NCBI GenBank assembly: GCA_963791545.1
Contig: CAWBSR010000001.1
Location: forward strand, 269,254 to 333,253
Length of the DNA stretch: 64,000 nt
Origin: JALYXV01 sp963791545
GTDB taxonomy: Bacteria > Actinomycetota > Acidimicrobiia > Acidimicrobiales > Palsa-688
Direction: 5' to 3'
The position numbers and the translations under genes are program-made. Below are positions 33,456-42,984 of this stretch, piece after piece. Position 1 is the stretch's first letter. Each line of letters starts with the position of its first letter. The notes below the pieces were generated by a model. It had not been told where the DNA came from and did not search any database. It saw nothing but the letters and a program-made list of their open reading frames with translations.

Positions 33456-34930
33456 CCCTCAGTCGACGGGTGGGCGCTGCCGAGGGGTTGAGCGGGGCGC
33501 AGCATCCGGTTGGCAACGACCCAAACAAATAGAGTAAGCGAAATACCGGCCAGGCCATCCGCAAGGTCGTCGCGCAAGAGTGGATAGAAGTTGGAGAAGA
33601 TTAACAAGAACCACGGTATCCTGTTGACGATCACATGTTTGTATCCGATGTCAAGTCGCGCGGCCAACATTCCGAGCAGCAGACATGCAACAATTGCTCC
33701 ACGGGTTCCGAAGCTGAGATATGCGTCACCAAAGAAGGTTGGCGGGAGGGCGTATCCGGCCGCCCACTCAGCCGGCCGGACCGTCGACATATAATAGGCA
33801 CCGGAATTTAAGGGCTTCGACGGATACCAGGACCGTGGAACCACCTTCAACAAGAAGGGAAGAACCACCGTTTTCCCGTGGGGGTGACCAAGAAGGGCTA
33901 TGTTGGACTTTATGTCGCCATATGCCTGCACTGGACTGAGCTCGCTCGTGAAAATGGAAAGTGTGTCAGGCGCGTGACCAACACCACCGAGCTTATTGGT
34001 GAAGTGGCCCCGAATCGACGCCACAAATGCCGCCATCGCTATCGCGAATACCGCAGCTAATAGGATGAGGACGACCCTTTTAACCCGCACCGGCGCGAGA
34101 TGTGTGGTCGGAGGCCTCTCCGGGGGACGGCGAGTGAACAACCTTCGATCGCACGCGTATATCGCCAAGAGAGTCAGCGCACCCACCAGTGCGTTGAATC
34201 GACTGAGAGACGCGATGGGCAAAGCGACAAGCAAGGCTATTGGATATCGATATCGGAGTGGAGTGTGCGACTCGAAACTCGCCTTCACATAGAGGATTAC
34301 AAGGGCGGCCGCGCTGTAACTGAGCCCGAACGTCACGATCTGTTCGGCGCCACCAGCACTGTTGGCCTTCCCGTAGGTGAGCGCTTGATTGAGGAGATAG
34401 GCACCCTGGTAATAGCCGAGGACCCCGTACTTAAGAAACTGGACAGAGAGAAAGAGAAGGTTCAATCCAATCAATGCGACCAACGTATGTTCGAGCGCAA
34501 ACAGATTTATTGGGCCTTTGCCCAACGGCGCTCTATTTTGCTCCATAGATTGGCCAGCCGCAGTCGGAACAGAAAACAGGGCGTACGCGGCTAGGAAGGC
34601 AAGGGTATAGAGAACCATATCGCCATAGATCGGTTGGCGGGTGAGGTGGAGCACGCCACCACCGACGCCGAAGACCAGGAGCATGTAGGTGAGAAAGAAG
34701 TTCTTGAGTATTAGAACATTTCGTGTGTCGAACGCCAACACAGCTATTACACCGAGCATAACCAGGGCCAGAGTTACATGGCTCGCCAATAGGAACATAC
34801 CGAGACTCAGCGCAGCGAGTATCTGGGCGGCGAGTATCCCGAAAGCTGATGGGACCGATGGTGGCGGCGACGACGGAGCGGGTAGTCGACAATTTGACCC
34901 TTTGTCAAGTACCGGGACCGAACCCATCAC
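33452..34930 (-). CDS. Wzy-like oligosaccharide repeat-unit polymerase
   Basis: 492 residues from ATG 34930, coupled by ATGA overlaps to both neighbours. About eleven to twelve hydrophobic helices with a longer extracytoplasmic loop at about residues 300-390 (FVASIRGHFTNKLGG..., then VRPAEWAAGYALPPTFFGDAYLSFG), the layout of O-antigen/EPS polymerases and O-antigen polymerase-like proteins. Sequence motifs are weak in this family, so the call relies on topology and on neighbours: a Wzx-like flippase upstream and an acetyltransferase downstream. Confidence 0.75.
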   Translation of the reverse strand: MMGSVPVLDKGSNCRLPAPSSPPPSVPSAFGILAAQILAALSLGMFLLASHVTLALVMLGVIAVLAFDTRNVLILKNFFLTYMLLVFGVGGGVLHLTRQPIYGDMVLYTLAFLAAYALFSVPTAAGQSMEQNRAPLGKGPINLFALEHTLVALIGLNLLFLSVQFLKYGVLGYYQGAYLLNQALTYGKANSAGGAEQIVTFGLSYSAAALVILYVKASFESHTPLRYRYPIALLVALPIASLSRFNALVGALTLLAIYACDRRLFTRRPPERPPTTHLAPVRVKRVVLILLAAVFAIAMAAFVASIRGHFTNKLGGVGHAPDTLSIFTSELSPVQAYGDIKSNIALLGHPHGKTVVLPFLLKVVPRSWYPSKPLNSGAYYMSTVRPAEWAAGYALPPTFFGDAYLSFGTRGAIVACLLLGMLAARLDIGYKHVIVNRIPWFLLIFSNFYPLLRDDLADGLAGISLTLFVWVVANRMLRPAQPLGSAHPSTEG

Positions 34931-36285
34931 ACAACCCGCCCGACCAATGAGACCTGGTCAGCAAGCTGATCCCAAGGGACGGGGTCCGCCAGCGACCGCG
35001 CCGCCTGACGCAAGGTCCATCTCAAGATGGCCCATGCCAGCGCCGCGCTCAGCCACGAGGATGCGGCAAGGCCTATGACGGCTCCCGATGCACCGTCGAG
35101 ATTGGCACCTATGACACCAGAGACGAACACAACGGGGCCGGCCCAGATTCGAATCCGAATGCTCCGCCGAGCCGCTTCGAGCGCTCGAAGTCCTACTAAG
35201 GCGGCGAGCATGGTCGTGATGGCGGCCGTGAATGCGGCGATGGGCCACCTCAGGTCCCGTGCCGAGTCCCAGTTTGACTTCAAGAAGGCCCGCCCGAGCT
35301 GACCAGGTACGAGAGAGAGACCAACCACCCACAACAGAACCATGAGTGCCATCCCGACGGCCAAGGAAACGACGAAGGTACGGAGCTGATGAACAGAGCG
35401 TGCCAATATCCGCAGCCCCTCAGGTAGTGCCACGAGGTAGACGCCGGAGAAAAATACACTGAGCGGCGCAAACAGTAAGAGCCCGGCGCGGACGGCCCCG
35501 ACGGTCACGACCCCACCAAGGGCGGCGATGGCGAGCATACTCAGCTGAGCTGTCGCGTTGACAGTCAGAAGCTCTAAGAGGAACGGCATCCACAGATCGG
35601 CGTGCCGATCGAGCCAACGACGCCAGCGAAGGACGGATGGTACGGCGTGAGTTTGCCAGGCCCCGTAGGCGACCCCCGCCATTGCTCCCATCCCGAAGGA
35701 GGCGGTGAGTCCGATGAGCCCGGCCCGGCCAGCGCCAAGGAGCACGATCGTGAGCACAGCCTGTACGACGAGCCACAGTCCGTCATTCGCGGCGGCGCTT
35801 CTCGATCGGCCGCCGGCGAGGAGGACATACCGATAGGCGTCCTGGCCGAGCAGCACCGGTAAGAATAGTCCCATAGCGACTAAGGCGGAGCCGGTCGCGC
35901 CTCGAATCGCCAGTCCTACCGCCACGGCCGACAGTCCCGTCACCCCGCCAATCAGCAGTGCCGTGCCTACCGCCTCCTTCGCCGCCTCTGCCTGAGTGGG
36001 GGTGCTAGCTGTCGTCAAGCGGACGACGAAAGGTTCACCAACCATTGAACGTGCGCCCCAGAGCACGCAGATATAGACCGCCAGAGCGACACTGAAGGCA
36101 CCGAAGGCGTTGGGCGACACCTGGTGCGCAACTACAGCAATCAGAGCAAAGTTGGTGATGCTGGATATCGTCTGGTCGAACATCCCCCATTGGGCCCGCA
36201 GGGCCGGCGCCGAGCGCAGGGTGGTCGGCAGCGAGCGCACGATGCTGGCGCGCCTGAACGCGCGGCTGCCAGTTGCTTGGTCCAC
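34927..36285 (-). CDS. Wzx-like polysaccharide flippase (MOP superfamily)
   Basis: 452 residues from ATG 36285. Twelve or so membrane helices in the MATE/MOP pattern, starting WGMFDQTISSITNFALIAVVAHQVSPNAFG (read in parts), which resembles the first helices of polysaccharide transporters (RfbX/Wzx). It should move lipid-linked repeat units across the membrane. It is first in an ATGA-coupled operon flippase-polymerase-acetyltransferase, all on the minus strand, which is the classic set for Wzx/Wzy-dependent assembly. Confidence 0.82.
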   Translation of the reverse strand: MDQATGSRAFRRASIVRSLPTTLRSAPALRAQWGMFDQTISSITNFALIAVVAHQVSPNAFGAFSVALAVYICVLWGARSMVGEPFVVRLTTASTPTQAEAAKEAVGTALLIGGVTGLSAVAVGLAIRGATGSALVAMGLFLPVLLGQDAYRYVLLAGGRSRSAAANDGLWLVVQAVLTIVLLGAGRAGLIGLTASFGMGAMAGVAYGAWQTHAVPSVLRWRRWLDRHADLWMPFLLELLTVNATAQLSMLAIAALGGVVTVGAVRAGLLLFAPLSVFFSGVYLVALPEGLRILARSVHQLRTFVVSLAVGMALMVLLWVVGLSLVPGQLGRAFLKSNWDSARDLRWPIAAFTAAITTMLAALVGLRALEAARRSIRIRIWAGPVVFVSGVIGANLDGASGAVIGLAASSWLSAALAWAILRWTLRQAARSLADPVPWDQLADQVSLVGRVV

Positions 36286-36627
36286 GAGCGAACGCTAGCA
36301 GTGGGGGGGTTCGGAGGGCAGCGCAGCGACAGTAGGTCGCCCACAGCGGTAAGCCTGGGACGTACGGCCGGGACCTACCCAGGTGATCAACGGGATCCCG
36401 TCGACAGGCAGTCTCGAACGAGCGCCGCAGACCCGGCCGGGCGGTGCGACCAGGACACGAAGCAGCACGATCCGGACGCGGTTCAGTCGACAGAAGGGCT
36501 TACGGTGGGCGGCGCATCCACCCTCATCCAGTCCCACGGCCAGTGGAGGAGCTCCGCTGAGGTCTAGTGGCACCCCGAGGGGCGCCCAAAACCGCACAGG
36601 GAGCCGAAGGCAACGTCTCGGTGGCGT
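36286..36627. other. Intergenic 340 bp without a supported gene
   Basis: It lies between the flippase and TylF-like genes, both on the minus strand. A 100-codon frame on the minus strand has no ribosome-binding site or domain. The region must contain the promoter of the flippase operon and the 3' end of the methyltransferase transcript; no clear hairpin was seen. Confidence 0.5.
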
Positions 36628-37506
36628 TCAGCCATCAGCCGGAATTCCGAGGTACGGATTGGCCAGGGTGATCGATCTTCGGCCCTGATCTAGGGCCGTG
36701 CGCGAAGGGTGGTCGAGCACGTGCACCGTGTACATGTGAAGGATCCAGGGGGCACGATCGAACACCCGGTAGCGGGACAGGAATGGATATCGCTCTATCT
36801 TCCTCAAATCGTGGTCTGTGTTGAACTCCGCAATTGCGAGCTGTTCGCCACAAAAGGTATTGTGCGACACGTGCTCGATGTCGTCAGCGTACAGACAAGT
36901 CCGAGGCAGGTAACATTCCGGCGGACCGGCCAGCACTTGAAGAGCGTCAACACTCGAATAGTAGAAGTCAACATCGAGAGACACGAAGCCAATGGGCGCC
37001 GATCCGTCCAGTTCCTTCGTGAATTCTGGGACCGTGCTCGCCAGATCACCCAGGACGAGCTTGACATTGGCGGGCACAGCAGCCCTGAGTCTGTCCACGT
37101 CCATGGCGAAATCGCCGGCCTGATACAGTTCAGGATGGTCCCGAACGCTTCGAGGTTCCGGCATGCCCCGTCCGGTGTCGAAGCCGTAGATATCGAACTG
37201 AACGCCAGTAACTCGAGTTACTTGTTTCGCCACTTTGGCCATGTTGAGTATCCCGGCGCCCGTAGCCACGCCGAACTCCACAAGTGTTACACGGTCTATT
37301 CCAACTTCCTTAGCTTGGTCGGCAACGCTCAATATTCCATACGCATGATGGTGGCGTAGGATAAGGTCGAAGGCCACCTTGGAACGGAATGACCCAAAGA
37401 TGGCGACGAAGACCGAGAGCACATTAAGATGGAGGGGTTCTGTGAGCCTTTCGAGAAAGAGCCGCTTCCAGATGTATTTATTTCGAAGCTTCCTCAGGAA
37501 TTGCAT
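36628..37506 (-). CDS. TylF/MycF-like SAM-dependent methyltransferase
   Basis: 292 residues from ATG 37506. TLVEFGVATGAGILNMAKVA is the SAM-binding motif I, FDIYGFDTGRGMPEP follows, then KLVLGDLASTVPEF, and IGFVSLDVDFYYSSVDALQVL with LYADDIEHVSHN carries the metal-binding Asp residues of macrocin/sugar O-methyltransferases. A sugar hydroxyl of the polysaccharide is the likely target. The start is only 12 bases from that of the divergent glycosyltransferase gene. The base composition is lower in GC than in the core genes. Confidence 0.82.
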   Translation of the reverse strand: MQFLRKLRNKYIWKRLFLERLTEPLHLNVLSVFVAIFGSFRSKVAFDLILRHHHAYGILSVADQAKEVGIDRVTLVEFGVATGAGILNMAKVAKQVTRVTGVQFDIYGFDTGRGMPEPRSVRDHPELYQAGDFAMDVDRLRAAVPANVKLVLGDLASTVPEFTKELDGSAPIGFVSLDVDFYYSSVDALQVLAGPPECYLPRTCLYADDIEHVSHNTFCGEQLAIAEFNTDHDLRKIERYPFLSRYRVFDRAPWILHMYTVHVLDHPSRTALDQGRRSITLANPYLGIPADG

Positions 37507-37518
37507 GGTAACAAAATA

Positions 37519-38643
37519 GTGGATGGCCGCCGACCACGCCTACTACTTGTCTCACCCCGACCGCCTCGGCGGGACGGCCGCGGTGATCAACGGCGAGCCC
37601 ACGTGGCCATGACAGCGCTGGCTGAGGACTGGGCCGTCGAGGTGATCTCGTGGCTCCCGGAGGCGGAACAACCGCTCGGCCGTCCGTGGGTGGCCCAGCC
37701 CTTCTCCCTTATCCGGGGGCTGCTCCTGTCCGCCGTTCGGCCGCTGACGGTGGCCTACGTCCAGTCGCTCGCCCCGAGATGGGTTGCCCGGCGCCTCCAG
37801 CATGGCGACCTCGTCCTGTTCATGACCGACCGCGCGGTTCCGGTGCGCGCGGGGGCGCCCTATGTGATCGATTTCATCGACGACCTGGGGGGAGCGGCAT
37901 TGCGGAGGGCTGGGGCGACTCGAGGTCCGCTCGCCTGGGTGTTGCGGTGGGAGGGTCAGCGGCTCCGGCGCCTTGATGCCCGACTGGCGCTCGGGGCGGC
38001 CCGAGCGGTGGCTATCAGCGAACGGGACGCCGCCGCGATCGGATCTGAGGTAGGGACAGTACCTGCGGCAATCGGCACCGGCCCCATGGAAGCGACCGGG
38101 ACGAAGGTAGTTTTCACCGGCAACCTATTCTACCCGCCGAACCTGGACGCGGCCACTTGGGTGTGCGAGGCGCTAGCCCCAGAGATCGCCCGTCGGGGTG
38201 TTGATCCCGGAATACTGGTGGTCGCGGGCCGCCGGCCACCGGCGGCGTTGATCTCCTCCGCAGCCGGCGCCGGCGTCTGTCTGCTCGCCGATGTGCCCGA
38301 CCTCGACGAGACTCTCAGCCAGGCGGCCGTCGTCTTGGCGCCGGTGGTGTTCGGTTCGGGAGTGCAGAACAAGGTGTTGGACGCGGTCGGGGCCCTCCGA
38401 CCCTGCGTTCTGACCCCGTTCGTCAACGAACCGTTGGGCCTCGTTGATCGCGAGTCGGCGATGATCCGAACCCGGGACGCCGTCGCCTTCGCAGACGCCG
38501 TGATCGAGTTGCTCGGTGATCGCGAGCTGCGCCTGCGCATGGCGGCCTGCGCCCGGGACCGGTTGGCCGGCCACTCGCAAGCGGCGGTCGAACGGGCGTG
38601 GCGACATTGCCTGGACGAAGTGCGGCAGAATCTAGGAATATGA
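37519..38643 (+). CDS. GT4-family glycosyltransferase
   Basis: 374 residues from GTG 37519, giving the usual N-terminus RPRLLLVSPRPPRRDGRGDQRRA. The open frame runs back to 37429 but would overlap the divergent gene. GT-B features: AVAISERDAAAIGSEVG, TKVVFTGNLFYPPNLDAATW, and the acceptor/donor region VVLAPVVFGSGVQNKVLDAVGALRPCVLT. It resembles sugar transferases of the PEP-CTERM/EPS-associated group. The stop overlaps the next start as ATGA, so the following methyltransferase is co-translated. Confidence 0.88.
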   Translation: MDGRRPRLLLVSPRPPRRDGRGDQRRAHVAMTALAEDWAVEVISWLPEAEQPLGRPWVAQPFSLIRGLLLSAVRPLTVAYVQSLAPRWVARRLQHGDLVLFMTDRAVPVRAGAPYVIDFIDDLGGAALRRAGATRGPLAWVLRWEGQRLRRLDARLALGAARAVAISERDAAAIGSEVGTVPAAIGTGPMEATGTKVVFTGNLFYPPNLDAATWVCEALAPEIARRGVDPGILVVAGRRPPAALISSAAGAGVCLLADVPDLDETLSQAAVVLAPVVFGSGVQNKVLDAVGALRPCVLTPFVNEPLGLVDRESAMIRTRDAVAFADAVIELLGDRELRLRMAACARDRLAGHSQAAVERAWRHCLDEVRQNLGI

Positions 38644-39455
38644 CGCTGAAAATGCCGGTGAAAGACCTAAAGGGCGCGTACCAGGACCTACGCCCGCACC
38701 TTGAGGAGATGACGGCCGCCGTGCTCGCCTCCCCACCCGAGCGGGTCCGGTTCGCAAAACACCTGAACCGCCCTGGCGTCATCTTTCAATATGCCTACTA
38801 CGCCGCCCTTGTTCGTCAAGTCCTACCGGCTGGCTCCGTGATATGCGACTGGGGTGGTCAGTACGGACACTTATCGCGATTGCTGTACCAAAGTTTCCCG
38901 TCGACGGTGTGTTATATCCCGGACGCCTCCGAATTCGAGGTCAAGTATTTTCATTCGAAGTTCAAGGTAGAATCCCTCGTCAAATTCGGTCGAGGGTACG
39001 GCAACCCAACCATAGAGCTGGAAACCGAGTCGGTCGACGCCGTGATCTCCTCGGGTGTTTTGGAGCACACTCGTGAGCACGGAGTGACGGAAGGGGAGAG
39101 TCTTGCCGAGATATGGCGAATCATACGACCAGGCGGCGTCCTTTTCGTGTGGAATCTCCCTCGCAGATGGGGTTCCGTAGAGTTGTTGAATGCCGCGCTC
39201 CACCGTTCGGTGCATCATTACAAATATCGACGTACTGACATTATACAGTTGCTGGAAGGAGCTGGATTCGAGGTCGAACTGTTCGACAAACACGAGTTTT
39301 TGAACCTAAGCTCCCGGGACGCATTAGGCAAGGTGATCGGACCTGTCAATGCTTTTACTTTCGATTACTACCTTTCGAAAGTCATCTTCTTCGGAGCCTT
39401 TTGTCAGTGGATTACCATCGTGGCTCGCAAGCCACGGCCTCCGGATGTCGGTTAG
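38640..39455 (+). CDS. Class I SAM-dependent methyltransferase
   Basis: 271 residues from ATG 38640, coupled by ATGA. GSVICDWGGQYGHLSRLL is the glycine motif I (degenerate, with WGGQYG in place of the usual GxGxG). SVDAVISSGVLEHTREHG and EIWRIIRPGGVLFVWNLP are methyltransferase motifs of the UbiE/sugar-methylating type. About 60 N-terminal residues precede the SAM fold. With the upstream glycosyltransferase it likely modifies a sugar residue of the surface polymer. Lower GC than the core genes. Confidence 0.82.
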   Translation: MTLKMPVKDLKGAYQDLRPHLEEMTAAVLASPPERVRFAKHLNRPGVIFQYAYYAALVRQVLPAGSVICDWGGQYGHLSRLLYQSFPSTVCYIPDASEFEVKYFHSKFKVESLVKFGRGYGNPTIELETESVDAVISSGVLEHTREHGVTEGESLAEIWRIIRPGGVLFVWNLPRRWGSVELLNAALHRSVHHYKYRRTDIIQLLEGAGFEVELFDKHEFLNLSSRDALGKVIGPVNAFTFDYYLSKVIFFGAFCQWITIVARKPRPPDVG

Positions 39456-39555
39456 GGCTCGTGCATATACACCCCGCGCCAGTCAGGTGTTATGGGCTGG
39501 CGCCCTCATGTCACCGCCTCGTCGCGCCTGTCGAAACTCCCCGGCAGCGCCAATC

Positions 39556-40413
39556 TCAACGCCCACTGCCCGCCCGGGCCAGAAGCATGTCGACGACCAG
39601 GCCCTCCAGCGAGCCCGAAGGGCGAGCGAAGGGTGCCCGCGGGGTATAGCCGTAGCCGGCGAAGCGCTCCAACAGGTCTTCCGAGGAGGAACCTGCGGCG
39701 CGCAGCAACGGGTCATGGAATTCACAGATCACCAGCGGCCGGTGGTCGGCGAAAGTTTTCGCCGCCCCCTTCAACAACTCGGCTTCGAATCCCTCGACAT
39801 CGATCTTCACGACGCGCAGCGGCCGCCCCGGGTCTTGGGTCGCCACCAGGTGGTCGAGGGGAACGGTGGCTACCTCGACAAATGCATCCTCACCCCAGGG
39901 CGCGACGAAGGACCCAGATCCGCTGCCGCCCGGAAGCGACGAAAGATGGAGACGTTCCGTCGAGACGACCGATCCAACCGCCAGCGGCAGGATGACCAAC
40001 TGGGACAAGCCGTTGGCTTCCTTCAGCCGCTGGAGCCGGGCCAGGTTGCGAGGCAGCGGCTCAATGGCCCACACGCATCCAGATGGCCCGACGGCGGCCG
40101 CCAGCGGGCTGGTGACGAGCCCCACGTTGGCTCCGGCGTCGATTGCCCAGTCGCCCGGTTGGAGCTGGGAAGTCAAGAACCGAATGATCGGCGATCCGTG
40201 GGCCCCGAAAAACCCAATGCGCTCCATGTAGTCGGCCATGTCGGCCTCGACCAGATGTCCGTACTGGTTCCGGTAACGGTATCGGCCCTCCCGAATCAGC
40301 TTACCGGCCAGCAGGCGGACACCGCCGCTGGCGGTTGGCCACATGAGACCCCGGCGGTGCAGCCAACGCGACCCGCGACCAGCGCCTTGGATCAAGCTTC
40401 GAGCGACGGTCAC
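39556..40413 (-). CDS. FkbM-family methyltransferase
   Basis: 285 residues from ATG 40413. GDWAIDAGANVGLVTSPLAAAVG is SAM motif I, CVWAIEPLPRNLARLQRL motif II, and PLRVVKIDVEGFEAELLKGA the FkbM hallmark, followed by LVICEFHDP. FkbM enzymes O-methylate sugars and polyketides. High-GC composition returns here, so it marks the right edge of the lower-GC island although it may still serve the polysaccharide. It is convergent with the previous methyltransferase gene. Confidence 0.88.
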   Translation of the reverse strand: MTVARSLIQGAGRGSRWLHRRGLMWPTASGGVRLLAGKLIREGRYRYRNQYGHLVEADMADYMERIGFFGAHGSPIIRFLTSQLQPGDWAIDAGANVGLVTSPLAAAVGPSGCVWAIEPLPRNLARLQRLKEANGLSQLVILPLAVGSVVSTERLHLSSLPGGSGSGSFVAPWGEDAFVEVATVPLDHLVATQDPGRPLRVVKIDVEGFEAELLKGAAKTFADHRPLVICEFHDPLLRAAGSSSEDLLERFAGYGYTPRAPFARPSGSLEGLVVDMLLARAGSGR

Positions 40414-40559
40414 GGCAACAGGCTGCCATAGTCGGGCGCGGGGGATCGTAGAACTGCGCCGCCAACAACCTGGCGCCCTCCGACAACGGCAACCCCAACG
40501 TGGCGAAAGGGGCCCGGACAGGCCAGTGCACGGGCTCGTTCTAGAGCACGCCCCCTAGC

Positions 40560-41600
40560 TCAGCCCGAGATGACCCCCTGAGCCACCAGGCTCTCGGCGA
40601 TCTGGAGGGCGTTGAGGGCCGCACCCTTGCGGAGGTTGTCACCCGAGACGAACAGGGCCAGGCCTCGCCCATCGGGTACCCCGGGATCGGACCGGACCCG
40701 GCCCACCAGGCAGTCGTCTTGGCCGGCCGCCGCCATCGGAGTCGGCATATCGACCACCGACAGCCCCGGGGCCCGGCCCAGCAACTCCAGCGCCCGGCCC
40801 GGCGACAAGGGACGCTCGAATTCCGCGTGCACCGCCACCGAGTGCCCGGTGTAGACCGGCACCCGGACGCAGGTACAGGACACCGCCAGGCCCGGGATCC
40901 CGAGGATCTTGCGGCTCTCGTCGCGGAACTTCTTCTCTTCATTGGTCTCGTCGTCGACCAGCACACCCGCGATGGACAGCACATTGAAGGCAATGGTCCC
41001 GGGGAACACCGCTGCCGGCGGGAACCCGACCGCCTCGCCATCGAAGGTCAAAGCGGCCGATTTTTCCCCTCCCTCACGAACCTGGAGCTCCAGCTCCGCC
41101 ACCCCCGCCAGCCCGGCACCGGACACCGCCTGGTAGGTGGCGGCTACCAGGCGCCGCAGTCCCGCCTCGGCATGCAGCGGCGCCAGCGCCGGCATGCACA
41201 CCATGGTGGTGCAATTGGGGTTGGCCACGATGCCCTTGGGGATGCGGGCCAGGGCGGCGGCGTTGGCCTCGGGCACGACAAGGGGCACGTCGGGGTCCAT
41301 CCGCCAGGCCGACGAGTTGTCGACCACGATCGCCCCCGCCGCCGCGATCACCGGCGACCACTGGCGGGACGCGGTGGCCCCCATGGAAAGCAGCGCGACA
41401 TCGATGCCCCGATGGTCGGCAGTGGCGACGTCCTCGACCACGATCCCGTCCAGTTCCCGGCCGGCAGAGCGAGAGGATGAGAAATAGCGCAGCGATCCGT
41501 ACGGGAATCCCCGGGAGCGCAACAGGCCCCGCATCACCCCACCGACCTGGCCGGTGGCTCCATAGATCCCAACCGAGATACCAATCTCATCGTTGGGCAT
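40560..41600 (-). CDS. asd: Aspartate-semialdehyde dehydrogenase
   Basis: 346 residues from ATG 41600, with GGAGG eight bases upstream (GTG 41603 is a one-codon-longer option). It reduces aspartyl-phosphate to aspartate semialdehyde in the Lys/Thr/Met/DAP pathway. The NADP loop GIYGATGQVGG, catalytic Cys130 in NPNCTTMV, and VPVYTGHSVAVHAEF with the active-site His are present. The start overlaps the lysC stop by one base, so the two consecutive pathway enzymes are co-translated. Confidence 0.97.
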   Translation of the reverse strand: MPNDEIGISVGIYGATGQVGGVMRGLLRSRGFPYGSLRYFSSSRSAGRELDGIVVEDVATADHRGIDVALLSMGATASRQWSPVIAAAGAIVVDNSSAWRMDPDVPLVVPEANAAALARIPKGIVANPNCTTMVCMPALAPLHAEAGLRRLVAATYQAVSGAGLAGVAELELQVREGGEKSAALTFDGEAVGFPPAAVFPGTIAFNVLSIAGVLVDDETNEEKKFRDESRKILGIPGLAVSCTCVRVPVYTGHSVAVHAEFERPLSPGRALELLGRAPGLSVVDMPTPMAAAGQDDCLVGRVRSDPGVPDGRGLALFVSGDNLRKGAALNALQIAESLVAQGVISG

Positions 41601-42820
41601 CACTCGGCCTCCAGCTTGAAGGCGTCGTGGAGCACGATCACCGCCTGTTCCACCAGGGCCCGGCGCACCACGCAGGTGATGCGGATGGCGGAGGTCGAGA
41701 TCATCTCGATGTTGATGCCCTCCTGGGCCAGGGTCTCGAACATGGTCGCCGACACGCCGGGGTGGGTCTTCATGCCGGCGCCGATGAGCGAAACGGTGGC
41801 GATCTCGTCGTCGCCCAGCACGCCGGTGGCGCCGATCTCAGGCTTCAGGGTTTCACAGACATCCAGCGCGGCAACGAGGTCGGCGTGGGGAACGGTGAAG
41901 GAGATGTCGGTCGTGCCGTGGATCGAAATGTTCTGCTCGATCATGTCGATGTTGACCATGCGGTCGGCCAGGGCCCGGAACAGGCGGGCCGCCACGCCCG
42001 GCTGGTCGGGGACCCCGGTCACGGTCAGCTTGGCCTCGGAGGCATCCGAGACGACCGCGGAGATGATGGGCTGTTCCAACTGGGTGTCCTCCTCCTCGAT
42101 CCAGGTTCCCGGTTCCCAGGTGAAACTGGACCGGACGTGGAGTCTCACCCCGTGGTTGCGGGCGAACTCCACCGAGCGCATCTCCGGCTTGGGGCAGCCC
42201 GCCGCGCACATCTCCAACATCTCCTCGAAGGAGATCCGGTGCAGGCGGCGGGCCCCGGGCACCACCCGGGGGTCGGCGGTGAACACCCCGGACACGTCGG
42301 TGTACAACTCACAGGCGTCGGCCTTGAGGGCAGTCGCCAGGGCGACGGCAGTGGTGTCGGAGCCACCCCGGCCCAAAAATGTAACGTTGTTGTCGAGCGA
42401 GACCCCCTGCGCTCCCCCCACCACCGGGACCCGCCCCTCGTCAAGGGCAGCCTGGATGCGGCCCGCCCGTATCTCGACCACCTTGGCCCGGGTGTGCTCG
42501 TTGTCGGTGATCAAGCCCGCCTGGCTGCCGGTGAACGAGTCGGCGGGGACCCCGAGGTCGTGTAGGGCCAGGCACAGCAGAGCCATCGACTTGCGCTCCC
42601 CCGCCGTGATCAGCATGTCCATCTCCCGGCCCGGGCGGGTATGGGACACCTCGGCGGCCAGGCGCAGCAGCTCGTCGGTTTCCTTTCCCATAGCGCTCAC
42701 CACGACCACAACCTGGATGCCCCGGCGCCGGGTCCGGGCGATGTAGTCGGCCACGTTGCGCATACGGTCGGCGTCGGCGACCGACGTCCCCCCGAACTTC
42801 TGCACGATGAGTTGGGCCAC
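41600..42820 (-). CDS. lysC: Aspartate kinase
   Basis: 406 residues from GTG 42820, giving the standard start AQLIVQKFGGTSVADADR; the ATG at 42913 adds 31 atypical residues. Domains: amino-acid kinase (1-235: KFGGTSV, GRGGSDTTAVALA), then two ACT domains (about 265-400: AKLTVTGVPDQPGVAARLF and VSLIGAGMKTHPGVSATMF) for feedback by Lys/Thr. It catalyses the first step of the aspartate family pathway. Many actinobacteria have an internal start producing a regulatory beta subunit, which is not excluded here. It is divergent from the cyclophilin gene. Confidence 0.96.
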   Translation of the reverse strand: MAQLIVQKFGGTSVADADRMRNVADYIARTRRRGIQVVVVVSAMGKETDELLRLAAEVSHTRPGREMDMLITAGERKSMALLCLALHDLGVPADSFTGSQAGLITDNEHTRAKVVEIRAGRIQAALDEGRVPVVGGAQGVSLDNNVTFLGRGGSDTTAVALATALKADACELYTDVSGVFTADPRVVPGARRLHRISFEEMLEMCAAGCPKPEMRSVEFARNHGVRLHVRSSFTWEPGTWIEEEDTQLEQPIISAVVSDASEAKLTVTGVPDQPGVAARLFRALADRMVNIDMIEQNISIHGTTDISFTVPHADLVAALDVCETLKPEIGATGVLGDDEIATVSLIGAGMKTHPGVSATMFETLAQEGINIEMISTSAIRITCVVRRALVEQAVIVLHDAFKLEAE

Positions 42821-42984
42821 GGTGGGCGAGGGTACCAGCGGGCCCTGGGGTAGCCGCCCGTCCTTGGGCGCGGCAGTAGTCTTATGGTGGATCGACCCCG
42901 TTCTCGGCGCCATGGCGATCCCAACGCGGCTGGTCGGCGTGGTGCCGCCCGCTTCCCGAGCGCCAGCGAGTAGCTTGGCCCCCC

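Noticed and set aside
37429..37518. Upstream start for the glycosyltransferase
   Set aside because: It would overlap the divergent methyltransferase gene, and the extra 30 residues are antisense to it and do not resemble a GT4 N-terminus.
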